A stretch of 13,335 nt of DNA from Bacteroidota bacterium (GCA_023457535.1 JAEWLN010000047.1:1-13335), one strand, 5' to 3'. Positions 5,780 to 12,767 are shown, counted from the stretch's first letter. Notes: a model not told the origin generated them from the sequence alone. Numbers and translations are program-made.

Positions 5780-7183
5780 ATGAATACCATTGCGAAAGAA
5801 GCCATTGACCAACTTGAAGCCATAGTCGGGACGTCGTTTTTATTTCTCGACGAGCCAACGCGCCGCGATTACGGGCATGACGAAACGGAAGATTACAATT
5901 TTCCGCCGGCCGTATTGCTTAAGCCCGCTACGCCGCAGGAAATCGCATCGGTTTTTCGCGTTGCAGCCCAGTATGGCATTCCGGTCACACCCATCGGCGG
6001 GAGAACCGGTCTGAGCGGCGGTGCATTGTCGGTGCGGCAGGGTATCGGACTTTCAATGGAGCGGTTCAACAAAGTGATCCACATCGACGAGCAGAATCTG
6101 CAGGTCATGGTCGAGCCGGGCGTCATTACACAGGTTTTGCGCGAGGCCGTCGCTGAAAAAGGGTTGTTTTATCCGCCCGATCCCAGCAGCCAGGGCAGTT
6201 GTTTTATCGGGGGCAATGTAGCTGAAAACGCCGGCGGTGCACGCGCGGTAAAGTACGGTGTAACCAAGGATTACGTGCTCAATCTCGAGGTTGTACTTCC
6301 CAATGGCGACATCATCTGGACGGGAGCCAACACGCTCAAAAATTCAACCGGCTATAACCTCACCCAACTGATGGTAGGCAGCGAAGGAACTTTGGGCATC
6401 ATCACTAAAATGGTGTTGAAATTGCTTCCGGCCCATTCGTACAACATCCTGATGCTCGTGCCGTTTTTCAATGCAGCGCAGGCTTGCGAGGCCGTTTCGC
6501 GGATTTTCAGGGCAGGTATCGTCCCGAGCGCACTCGAATTTATGGAGCGCGACGCGATTGACTGGACCGCGCGTTACGTAGAGGTAAATCTGGACATCAA
6601 AGACGCCGTGCAGGCGCACCTATTGATCGAGGTCGACGGCAATTATCCCGATGTCCTTTTTAGCGAGGCCGAAAAGATCACCCAGGTGCTTGAGGCATTT
6701 GAAATCGACGAAATCCTGTTCGCCGATTCTGAAGAACAGAAAAACGCACTCTGGAAATTGCGTCGCGCTGTAGGAGAGGCCGTCAAATCCAATTCAATCT
6801 ACAAGGAGGAAGATACCGTTGTGCCGCGTTATGAACTGCCCACGCTGCTTACGGGCATCAAACAGATCGGTGATAAATACGGCTTTAAATCGGTGTGTTA
6901 CGGCCATGCGGGCGACGGGAACCTGCATGTGAACATCGTCAAAGGCAATATGACCGATGCAGCATGGCAAACGGAAGTGCCAAAAGGAATCCGCGAGATT
7001 TTTGAGTTGACCGTTGCGCTCAAGGGGACGCTTTCCGGCGAGCACGGTATCGGATACGTCCAGAAAAACTATATGGATATTGCTTTTGGCCGTATGCAGC
7101 TCGAGCTTATGAAAGGCATCAAAAAAGTGTTTGACCCGCGCGGCATCCTGAATCCCGGAAAAGTTTTGCCCGACGACTTATAA
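5780..7183 (+). CDS. FAD-binding 2-hydroxyacid dehydrogenase, GlcD / D-lactate dehydrogenase type
   Basis: A 467-aa flavoprotein of the vanillyl-alcohol-oxidase superfamily. The N-terminal FAD_binding_4 domain shows PIGGRTGLSGGA (71-82), YPPDPSS (131-137), GGNVAENAGG (144-153), KYGVTKDYVL (158-167) and GSEGTLGIIT (200-209). The C-terminal FAD-oxidase domain shows GHAGDGNLHVN (375-385), SGEHGIG (419-425) and DPRGILNPGK (452-461). The family oxidises D-lactate, glycolate or similar 2-hydroxyacids to 2-oxoacids, passing electrons to a quinone or partner Fe-S subunit. There is no fused Fe-S domain and no glcE/glcF beside it, as in many Bacteroidetes single-subunit versions. The AEC transporter upstream may supply or export the substrate. 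The substrate cannot be fixed from sequence, so no gene symbol is given. Confidence 0.9.
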   Translation: MNTIAKEAIDQLEAIVGTSFLFLDEPTRRDYGHDETEDYNFPPAVLLKPATPQEIASVFRVAAQYGIPVTPIGGRTGLSGGALSVRQGIGLSMERFNKVIHIDEQNLQVMVEPGVITQVLREAVAEKGLFYPPDPSSQGSCFIGGNVAENAGGARAVKYGVTKDYVLNLEVVLPNGDIIWTGANTLKNSTGYNLTQLMVGSEGTLGIITKMVLKLLPAHSYNILMLVPFFNAAQACEAVSRIFRAGIVPSALEFMERDAIDWTARYVEVNLDIKDAVQAHLLIEVDGNYPDVLFSEAEKITQVLEAFEIDEILFADSEEQKNALWKLRRAVGEAVKSNSIYKEEDTVVPRYELPTLLTGIKQIGDKYGFKSVCYGHAGDGNLHVNIVKGNMTDAAWQTEVPKGIREIFELTVALKGTLSGEHGIGYVQKNYMDIAFGRMQLELMKGIKKVFDPRGILNPGKVLPDDL

Positions 7184-7209
7184 CAAAAAAGCACCCGGTA
7201 GGGGCGCTT
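7184..7209 (-). terminator. Terminator of the Lys-rich small gene (possibly bidirectional)
   Basis: The stem aaagc-a-ccc/ggg-c-gcttt (one mismatch, loop ggtag) is followed on the minus strand by a T-run (the A-run at 7186-7191). It lies just past the stop at 7213 of the 35-codon minus-strand gene and immediately after the dehydrogenase stop, so it may serve both converging genes, but the plus direction has only a short T-run. Confidence 0.75.
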
Positions 7210-7212
7210 TGG

Positions 7213-7320
7213 TTAGTCTCTCTTACTGCTTTTTTTGTCTTTTTTCTCGAGCCGCTTTTCCTTGAGGGTTTTTGTGGCTTCTTTCTTGACCTCTTTCTTT
7301 TTGTCCAATCCTTTTGACAT
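7213..7320 (-). CDS. Small lysine-rich conserved protein, 35 aa
   Basis: ATG at 7320 opens a 35-codon frame beginning MSKGLDKKKEVKKEATKTLK and ending at TAA 7213-7215. 14 Lys and 2 Arg are offset by 7 acidic residues. It has no hydrophobic segment and should form a charged helix. Support for a real gene: a terminator follows directly, a near-consensus TATATTTA box lies upstream, and I recall similar 'MSKG...KKE.KK...KTLKEKR..KK.KK' micro-proteins in flavobacteria. The role is unknown; nucleic-acid or ribosome association would be a guess from charge. The overlapping 68-aa frame on the same strand (7119-7325) runs through the terminator and is rejected. Confidence 0.7.
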   Translation of the reverse strand: MSKGLDKKKEVKKEATKTLKEKRLEKKDKKSSKRD

Positions 7321-7358
7321 GACAATACGGTTTTAAGGTTGATATTCGATTAGTTCGG

Positions 7359-7366
7359 TAAATATA
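7359..7366 (-). promoter_or_regulatory. Candidate -7 box of the Lys-rich small gene (TATATTTA)
   Basis: One base from TAnnTTTG, 38 bp before the ATG at 7320. No upstream TTG at the usual spacing. Confidence 0.4.
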
Positions 7367-7440
7367 GAATTATTTATTGTTCGTTCCCGGCCGGACCGTT
7401 TTTTTATGCTTTCGTTAAGAAGCATTCACAGCAGCGGCGG

Positions 7441-7468
7441 AAAAGAAAACCCCGATCGATGACCGGGG
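7441..7468 (-). terminator. Terminator of secA
   Basis: The stem ccccg (7450-7454) with cgggg (7464-7468) and a 9-nt loop is followed on the minus strand by ttttctttt. It begins 10 bp past the secA stop. Confidence 0.8.
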
Positions 7469-7478
7469 AATTATCAAA

Positions 7479-10400
7479 TTATTCCTGTACGATGACCCAC
7501 TGACCCGACTGGAGCAGGCTTTCGGCCTTTTTGTACTTCATCGTTTCCGTTTTGCCGCTCATCACGTGCTTGATCGTGACGTTGTCATTGCGGTTGATTT
7601 TAGGCATCTCGCGAACAATGGTTTCCGTTACGGGACGTTGCTGGGTTTGCCCTGCTTCGCGCGCTTCTGCGGCGGCTTGGTCCGTGTTCGGGATCTCATC
7701 TTTGGATGTTTGGTAATTTTCTGGCGTACGTTGCTCTTCGCGCGCTTCCTGGATGGGTTGGTTTTGCTGCGGCAAATCGCCTTTGAACAAGAAGGAAATC
7801 ACTTCCTTGTTCACGCCGTTGAGCATGTTCCGGAACAGGTTGAACGCCTCGAATTTGTAGATCAACAACGGATCTTTCTGCTCGTGTACGGCCAATTGCA
7901 CCGATTGCTTGAGCTCGTCCATCTTGCGCAAATGCTTTTTCCAGGCTTCGTCCACAATGGCCAGCGTGATGTTTTTCTCGAAATCGCCAATGAGTGTGCG
8001 GCCTTCCGTATCGTAGGCTTTTTGCAGATCGGTAACCACATTGAGTGTTTTGACGCCATCGGTAAACGGCACGACAATGCGCTCAAACTGGTGGCCCTGC
8101 GTTTCAAATACGTTTTTGATGATCGGGAACGCTTCGCGTGCGCTGCGTTGGGTTTTTTCGGTATAATATTGGAGTGCCGTTTTGTAGACTTTTCCTGTCA
8201 ATTCCATCTCGTTGGCCTTTTCAAATTCGGCCTGCGATACCGGTGCTGTCATCGAAAAATAGCGAATCAGCTCAAATTCAAAATTCTTGTAATCGTTTGT
8301 GGCCTTATTGTTTGAAACGATGAGTTCGCAGGTGTCGTACATCATGTTGGCGATGTCGAGCTGCAAACGTTCCCCGTGCAAGGCGTGGCGTCTTCTTTTG
8401 TAGACCACTTCGCGCTGGGCGTTCATTACGTCGTCATATTCGAGCAAACGCTTACGCACGCCAAAATTGTTTTCCTCGACTTTTTTCTGGGCGCGTTCGA
8501 TCGATTTGGTCATCATCGAATGCTGGATCACTTCACCTTCCTTGAGTCCCATGCGGTCCATGATTTTGGCTACGCGTTCCGATCCAAAAAGACGCATCAG
8601 GTTGTCTTCCAACGATACGTAAAACTGCGAACTTCCCGGATCGCCCTGACGGCCCGCACGACCGCGCAACTGACGGTCCACACGTCGCGAATCATGACGC
8701 TCGGTACCGATGATCGCCAATCCGCCTGCCGCTTTAACTTCAGGCGTCAGTTTGATGTCGGTTCCACGACCGGCCATGTTGGTCGCAATGGTGACCACGC
8801 CGGGCTTACCGGCTTCTTCGACGATTTGTGCTTCCTGTTTGTGCAACTTGGCGTTCAGTACGTTGTGCGGAATGTTGCGCATTTTGAGCATGCGGCTGAG
8901 CAATTCGGAAATTTCGACCGATGTCGTACCAATCAAAACCGGACGTCCGGCCTGCGAAAGTTGCGTCACGTCCTCAATCACGGCGTTGAACTTTTCGCGC
9001 ATCGTTTTATAGATCAAATCTTCGTGGTCTTTACGCGCCAGTGTTCTGTTGGTTGGGATTTCAACCACATCGAGTTTGTAGATCTGCCACAATTCGCCTG
9101 CTTCTGTAACGGCTGTACCGGTCATACCGGCGAGTTTGCTGTACATTCTGAAGTAATTCTGAAGCGTGATTGTCGCAAAAGTTTGCGTGACGGCTTCGAT
9201 CTTGACGTTTTCCTTGGCTTCGATCGCCTGGTGCAATCCGTCCGAATAACGTCGTCCATCCATAATACGGCCCGTTTGCTCGTCGACGATCATGATTTTG
9301 TTGTCCATGATCACATATTCGACATCCTTTTCAAATAAGGTGTATGCTTTCAGGAGTTGCGTCAGGGTGTGGATGCGCTCGCTTTTGACGCCAAAATCCT
9401 GGAATAATTTTTCTTTTTCTTCAGCTTCAGCGTCTTTGTCAAGATGCATTTTTTCGATGCGCGCGATTTCCGTTCCGATATCGGGCAGCACAAAGAAATT
9501 GCTATCGGTATCGGACGACAGGTATTTGATTCCGTTATCGGTAAGTTCAACCTGGTTGTTTTTTTCCTCAATCACGAAATAAAGCGCCTCGTCGATCAGA
9601 TGCATGTCGCGGTTGTTGTCTTGCATGTATTGGTTTTCCGTCTTTTGGAGCAATTGCTTGACGCCTTCTTCGGACAAGAATTTGATCAGCGCCTTATTCT
9701 TTGGCAACGCCCGGTAAGCGCGCAACAAGTTAAATCCGGCATCTTTCGAATTGCCTTCCTTGAACAATCTTTTGGCTTCGGACAAAAATCCGTTGGCGAG
9801 TTGGCGCTGCAAACTGACCAAATGGTCGATTTTTGGCTTGAGTTCCACAAATTCGTGGCGGTCGCCTTGCGGGACAGGGCCGGAAATGATCAACGGCGTT
9901 CGGGCATCGTCGATCAAAACAGAGTCGACCTCATCGACAATGGCGTAATTGTGTTTGCGCTGAACCAGATCGGACGGAGCGTGCGCCATGTTGTCGCGCA
10001 AATAGTCAAAACCAAATTCGTTGTTGGTTCCGTAAGTGATATCGGCTTCATAAGCCTTGCGGCGTCCTTCAGAATTGGGTTGGTGGTTGTCGATACAGTC
10101 TACGGTAAGTCCGTGGAATTCGAACAGCGGCGCTTTCCACGAGCTGTCGCGCTTGGCGAGGTAATCGTTGACCGTCACCAGATGCACGCCGTTCCCGGTC
10201 AGTGCGTTCAGATACAAAGGCAGCGTCGCGACGAGCGTTTTTCCTTCACCGGTCTGCATTTCTGAGATTTTGCCCTCGTGCAATACCATTCCGCCGATGA
10301 GCTGCACATCGTAGTGGATCATGTCCCACGTGATTTGCTTACCGGCTGCATTCCACGAATTGGCCCAAACGGCCTGGTCACCATCGAGCGCTATATACGA

Positions 10401-10832
10401 TTTGGTCGCCGACAATTCCCGGTCGCGCGGCGTCGCAGTGACGGTAATATGGGTGTTTTCCTTAAAGCGACGCGCCGTTTCCTTGACCACGGCAAATGCT
10501 TCGGGCAGGATTTCATTGAGCGTTTTTTCTGAAATTTCGTACGCTTCTTTTTCGAGCGCATCGATTTGCAGGTAAATGTCTTCGCGCGCGTCGATGTCTG
10601 CAATGGCCTCGACTTCCGCTTTGAGCGCGGCTATTTTGCTGTCTTTCTCGGCGCGGGCTTGCTTGATTTTATCTTTGAAAAAGGTCGTTTTGGCGCGCAG
10701 TTCGTCGTGTGACAAAGCTGCCAGGGCGCTTTCGAATCCTTTTATTTTGGTGACATTGCCCTGTAACGCCTTGACGTCTTTTTGGGATTTGTCGCCGACG
10801 AAAACTTTCAAAATGCTATTGATAAAGCTCAT
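7479..10832 (-). CDS. secA: Preprotein translocase subunit SecA
   Basis: The 1117-aa ATPase motor that drives unfolded preproteins through SecYEG. Visible: Walker A MQTGEGKT (192-199), DEVDS (300-304) with DDARTPLIISGP, motif NMAGRGTDIKL (685-695), RQLRGRAGRQGDPGSSQFYVS (720-740), and the helical scaffold with RKRLLEYDDVMNAQREVVY. It is about 200 aa longer than E. coli SecA: a charged helical insert near 55-105 and another near 325-410, typical of Bacteroidetes. The usual zinc-binding CxCxSGx8CH/C tail is absent. Instead a Q/E-rich linker leads to a final segment (about 1076-1117) with VTIKHVMSGKTETMKYKKAE and a WVIV end. ATG 10832 (MSFINSILKVFVG) is preferred over GTG 10865, which would add 11 atypical residues and lies close to the -7 box. 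Confidence 0.97.
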   Translation of the reverse strand: MSFINSILKVFVGDKSQKDVKALQGNVTKIKGFESALAALSHDELRAKTTFFKDKIKQARAEKDSKIAALKAEVEAIADIDAREDIYLQIDALEKEAYEISEKTLNEILPEAFAVVKETARRFKENTHITVTATPRDRELSATKSYIALDGDQAVWANSWNAAGKQITWDMIHYDVQLIGGMVLHEGKISEMQTGEGKTLVATLPLYLNALTGNGVHLVTVNDYLAKRDSSWKAPLFEFHGLTVDCIDNHQPNSEGRRKAYEADITYGTNNEFGFDYLRDNMAHAPSDLVQRKHNYAIVDEVDSVLIDDARTPLIISGPVPQGDRHEFVELKPKIDHLVSLQRQLANGFLSEAKRLFKEGNSKDAGFNLLRAYRALPKNKALIKFLSEEGVKQLLQKTENQYMQDNNRDMHLIDEALYFVIEEKNNQVELTDNGIKYLSSDTDSNFFVLPDIGTEIARIEKMHLDKDAEAEEKEKLFQDFGVKSERIHTLTQLLKAYTLFEKDVEYVIMDNKIMIVDEQTGRIMDGRRYSDGLHQAIEAKENVKIEAVTQTFATITLQNYFRMYSKLAGMTGTAVTEAGELWQIYKLDVVEIPTNRTLARKDHEDLIYKTMREKFNAVIEDVTQLSQAGRPVLIGTTSVEISELLSRMLKMRNIPHNVLNAKLHKQEAQIVEEAGKPGVVTIATNMAGRGTDIKLTPEVKAAGGLAIIGTERHDSRRVDRQLRGRAGRQGDPGSSQFYVSLEDNLMRLFGSERVAKIMDRMGLKEGEVIQHSMMTKSIERAQKKVEENNFGVRKRLLEYDDVMNAQREVVYKRRRHALHGERLQLDIANMMYDTCELIVSNNKATNDYKNFEFELIRYFSMTAPVSQAEFEKANEMELTGKVYKTALQYYTEKTQRSAREAFPIIKNVFETQGHQFERIVVPFTDGVKTLNVVTDLQKAYDTEGRTLIGDFEKNITLAIVDEAWKKHLRKMDELKQSVQLAVHEQKDPLLIYKFEAFNLFRNMLNGVNKEVISFLFKGDLPQQNQPIQEAREEQRTPENYQTSKDEIPNTDQAAAEAREAGQTQQRPVTETIVREMPKINRNDNVTIKHVMSGKTETMKYKKAESLLQSGQWVIVQE

Positions 10833-10872
10833 AACGTTGTAATTTCTAAGTGAACCCGTACGCACGGGCGTG

Positions 10873-10880
10873 CAAATTTA
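10873..10880 (-). promoter_or_regulatory. -7 box of secA (TAAATTTG)
   Basis: Exact TAnnTTTG on the minus strand, 40 bp before the ATG at 10832. No TTG at the standard spacing; the -33 region overlaps the terminator of the upstream gene. The box supports ATG 10832 rather than GTG 10865. Confidence 0.6.
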
Positions 10881-10883
10881 GGC

Positions 10884-10909
10884 AAAAAAAAAGCCTCCGT
10901 GGAGACTTT
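10884..10909 (-). terminator. Terminator of the DUF2795 gene
   Basis: The stem aaagcctc/gagacttt (one mismatch, loop cgtg) is followed by nine T residues on the minus strand. It ends only a few bases before the secA -7 box, separating two same-strand units. Confidence 0.75.
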
Positions 10910-10926
10910 GTAATAGTTTTTATTTT

Positions 10927-11148
10927 TTAGTATTCATCCTCATTCCAAAGGTAATCTTCGTCAGTGGGATAGTCTGGCCAAATCTCTTCCATCGATTCGT
11001 AAATCTCGCCCTCGTCCTCTATGGATTGAAGGTTTTCAACGACTTCCAAAGGCGCTCCGGCACGGATTGCGTAGTCGATCAATTCATCTTTGGTTGCAGG
11101 CCAAGGCGCGTCGCTCAAATACGACGCCAATTCTAAGGTCCAATACAT
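10927..11148 (-). CDS. DUF2795 domain-containing small protein, 73 aa
   Basis: Begins MYWTLELASYLSDAPWPATK and continues with DELIDYAIRAGAPLEVVENL. The pattern of a proline-containing loop, K-DELI-YA, then GAP-EV-ENL is the DUF2795 signature, and this short acidic version is, as I recall, nearly invariant in Bacteroidetes. The C-terminal half is very acidic (EIYESMEEIWPDYPTDEDY). It has no signal or membrane segment and is probably cytoplasmic. It has its own full promoter (TTG, 19 bp, TATTTTTG) and its own terminator, so it is a monocistronic unit between the adenosyltransferase and secA. Function unknown; the strong promoter suggests high expression. Confidence 0.85.
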   Translation of the reverse strand: MYWTLELASYLSDAPWPATKDELIDYAIRAGAPLEVVENLQSIEDEGEIYESMEEIWPDYPTDEDYLWNEDEY

Positions 11149-11171
11149 CTCTAAGTCGATTTTAGTTTATG

Positions 11172-11201
11172 CAAAAATAAATTTTAAACTTAAAAAGTCA
11201 A
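11172..11201 (-). promoter_or_regulatory. Full Bacteroidetes promoter of the DUF2795 gene
   Basis: TTG (plus positions 11199-11201), exactly 19 bp, then TATTTTTG (11172-11179) on the minus strand, matching both halves of the TTTG-N19-TAnnTTTG consensus. The expected leader is under 20 nt before the ATG at 11148. It is the best promoter in the window. Confidence 0.75.
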
Positions 11202-11248
11202 GTAAAATTGAATTTATTTTAAAAAAAGTCAAGAACGTTTGATTTCTA

Positions 11249-11337
11249 TTTCCAAATTCCAAAAGCCAAATCCCAAAAGCGCAGTGTTTACAGGCAGTTT
11301 GAAACCACTCGCCGCAACGGGAACGAGCATTTGGAAA
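11249..11337. other. Long-range 9-bp inverted repeat beyond the adenosyltransferase stop
   Basis: tttccaaat (11249-11257) and atttggaaa (11329-11337) are perfect inverted repeats; the second abuts the stop codon of the 11338-11907 gene. The 71-nt spacing and lack of a T-run make it a poor terminator. The left part also has an irregular ccaaa repeat (ttccaaattccaaaagccaaatccc). Confidence 0.3.
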
Positions 11338-11907
11338 CTATTTCCTCGGAATCCATTTCACTTCCGCGGCGTTAAGGTCGGCGGACAACTTCCGTGCCAG
11401 TACAAAAAGGTAGTCAGAAAGTCGGTTGAGGTACTTGATAACGCGTTCGTCTATGGCCTCTTCGTGGCTCAAATGTACCGATAAGCGCTCTGCCCGGCGG
11501 CATACACAGCGCGCAATGTGACAATATGACACAGTGGGATGCCCGCCCGGAAGTACAAAATGGGTCATCGGCGCGAGGCTTTGTTCCATGTCATCTATTT
11601 CTTTTTCAAGCAATTCGATGTCCGATTCGGAAATCAGCGGAATATTGAGCCGCGGCTGGCCATTCTTTAATGTCTCCTTGTCAGGCGGTGTAGCCAAAAT
11701 GGCGCCGGCGGTGAACAACCGGTCCTGGATTTCGATCAAAATTTGCTGGTAATGCGCCTCGATCTGCTGGTCGCGGATCAGTCCGATCCACGAATTGAGT
11801 TCATCCACGGTCCCATAACTGTCAATGCGGATGTGGTCTTTGGGCACGCGCGTACCGCCAAAAAGCGCTGTGGTGCCTTTGTCGCCGGTTTTGGTGTATA
11901 CTTTCAT
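11338..11907 (-). CDS. Cob(I)yrinic acid a,c-diamide adenosyltransferase, PduO type
   Basis: A 189-aa enzyme that transfers the adenosyl group of ATP to cob(I)alamin, giving adenosylcobalamin, the cofactor of methylmalonyl-CoA mutase. Signature motifs: N-terminal ATP-binding YTKTGDKGTTALFGG (4-18), GTVDELNSWIGL (32-43), FVLPGG (117-122), the basic cluster RCVCRRAER (133-141) and NRLSDYLFVLAR (161-172). The all-helical fold works as a trimer. The length and motif order are those of MMAB/PduO, not of CobA/CobO. It starts at ATG 11907. A perfect 7-bp hairpin (11925-11941) lies in the short upstream region. It belongs to the same pathway as MeaB in this window, though not in the same operon. The commonly used symbols (pduO, cobO, mmaB) are not specific enough to pick one. 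Confidence 0.93.
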   Translation of the reverse strand: MKVYTKTGDKGTTALFGGTRVPKDHIRIDSYGTVDELNSWIGLIRDQQIEAHYQQILIEIQDRLFTAGAILATPPDKETLKNGQPRLNIPLISESDIELLEKEIDDMEQSLAPMTHFVLPGGHPTVSYCHIARCVCRRAERLSVHLSHEEAIDERVIKYLNRLSDYLFVLARKLSADLNAAEVKWIPRK

Positions 11908-11924
11908 CGGTAATTTATTGAGGT

Positions 11925-11941
11925 CGGATAAGTTTTATCCG
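11925..11941. promoter_or_regulatory. Perfect inverted repeat 18 bp upstream of the adenosyltransferase start
   Basis: cggataa-gtt-ttatccg is a perfect 7-bp inverted repeat with a 3-nt centre. It could be an operator half-site pair or a hairpin in the leader. It does not resemble a cobalamin riboswitch, which is far larger. Function inferred only from position. Confidence 0.45.
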
Positions 11942-11973
11942 CAATTTGAAATTCTAAATCCAGACCGTTTCAA

Positions 11974-11985
11974 CAACAATTGTTG
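11974..11985. other. 12-bp perfect palindrome caacaattgttg
   Basis: It lies in the gap between the ABC ATPase and adenosyltransferase genes, 33 bp upstream of the first inverted repeat. It might be a transcription-factor site, but AT-rich palindromes of this length can arise by chance. Confidence 0.3.
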
Positions 11986-12025
11986 CTGTCAGGCCCATTG
12001 TGCGGCAATAATACAAAACGTGGCG

Positions 12026-12048
12026 CAGATTTCTGTACAGAAAATCTG
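12026..12048. other. 23-nt hairpin after the ABC ATPase stop
   Basis: cagatttctgt pairs with acagaaaatctg with one bulged A; the inner 14 bp (tttctgtacagaaa) form a perfect palindrome. It lies 10 bp past the stop at 12058 and may help end that transcript, but no T-run follows it on the minus strand. Confidence 0.4.
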
Positions 12049-12057
12049 TAAAGCAGC

Positions 12058-12744
12058 TTATTTTTTAGTGTCGCTTTCGATCATCCCGTCGCGCAGCCGG
12101 ATCACGCGGTGGGCATATTGCGCGATGTCCTCTTCATGCGTGACCAGGATTACGGTATTGCCATTTTGGTGTATCTCATCAAATAGATTCATGATCTCGA
12201 CCGACGTTTTGCTGTCGAGGTTTCCCGTAGGCTCGTCCGCCAGGATGATCGACGGTTTGTTGACCAGCGCGCGTGCAATGGCCACACGTTGGCGCTGACC
12301 GCCCGAGAGCTGGTTTGGCTGATGGTCCATGCGGTCGGCAAGGTTTACCTGTTGCAAGACTTCTGTGGCGCGGGCCACGCGTTCGGGTTTGGAAAATCCG
12401 GCGTAGATCATCGGCAGTGCCACATTGGCCAAAGCGGTCGTTCGCGGCAAAAGGTTGAACGTTTGGAATACAAACCCGATTTCCTTGTTCCGGATCTCGG
12501 CCAATTCATCGTCGTGCATCTGGCTCACATCCTTACCATTTAATATATAGGTACCCGATGTGGGCGTGTCCAGGCACCCCAGAATATTCATCAACGTAGA
12601 CTTTCCGGAGCCCGATGGCCCCATTAGTGCGACATATTCGCCTTTCTCAATTTCGAGGTCGATGCCCTTAAGCACATACACCGTTTCGTTGCCGAGTATA
12701 AAATCGCGTTTAATATCGTGGATTTTGATCAGAGGCGCAGCCAT
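12058..12744 (-). CDS. ABC transporter ATP-binding protein, LolD/MacB type
   Basis: A 228-aa nucleotide-binding subunit. Visible: Walker A GPSGSGKST (42-50), Q-loop FVFQTFNLLP (91-100), signature LSGGQRQR (146-153), Walker B IILADEPTGNLD (166-177) and the H-loop THEED (202-206). The DEPTGNLD sequence and overall length place it with LolD, MacB and FtsE-like ATPases, which pair with FtsX-fold permeases and act mechanically on lipoproteins, toxins or the divisome instead of importing solutes. No permease gene is adjacent in the window, so its partner is elsewhere and the exact transporter cannot be named. A TATCTTTA box (12760-12767), one base off consensus, precedes the ATG. Confidence 0.93.
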   Translation of the reverse strand: MAAPLIKIHDIKRDFILGNETVYVLKGIDLEIEKGEYVALMGPSGSGKSTLMNILGCLDTPTSGTYILNGKDVSQMHDDELAEIRNKEIGFVFQTFNLLPRTTALANVALPMIYAGFSKPERVARATEVLQQVNLADRMDHQPNQLSGGQRQRVAIARALVNKPSIILADEPTGNLDSKTSVEIMNLFDEIHQNGNTVILVTHEEDIAQYAHRVIRLRDGMIESDTKK

Positions 12745-12759
12745 ACAAGAAATTTGGTC

Positions 12760-12767
12760 TAAAGATA
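12760..12767 (-). promoter_or_regulatory. Candidate -7 box of the ABC ATPase gene (TATCTTTA)
   Basis: One base from TAnnTTTG on the minus strand, 15 bp before the ATG at 12744. No -33 TTG at the usual spacing. Confidence 0.4.

Noticed and set aside
7119..7325. Minus-strand 68-aa frame over the Lys-rich gene
   Set aside because: It reads through the terminator into the dehydrogenase gene; the overlapping 35-codon frame stops just before the terminator and has a familiar protein pattern.
8376..9338. Plus-strand 320-aa open frame inside secA
   Set aside because: It is antisense to the most conserved part of SecA, with no recognisable domain; the same holds for 7566-8315 and 9444-10265. Codon bias of the real gene keeps the opposite frame open.
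10833..10865. GTG 10865 as secA start
   Set aside because: It adds 11 residues not typical of SecA, and the -7 box at 10873-10880 lies only 7 bp upstream. ATG 10832 gives the standard N-terminus.
11908..12057. Cobalamin riboswitch upstream of the adenosyltransferase
   Set aside because: The gap is short and no B12-box-like conserved core was recognised; only small palindromes are present.
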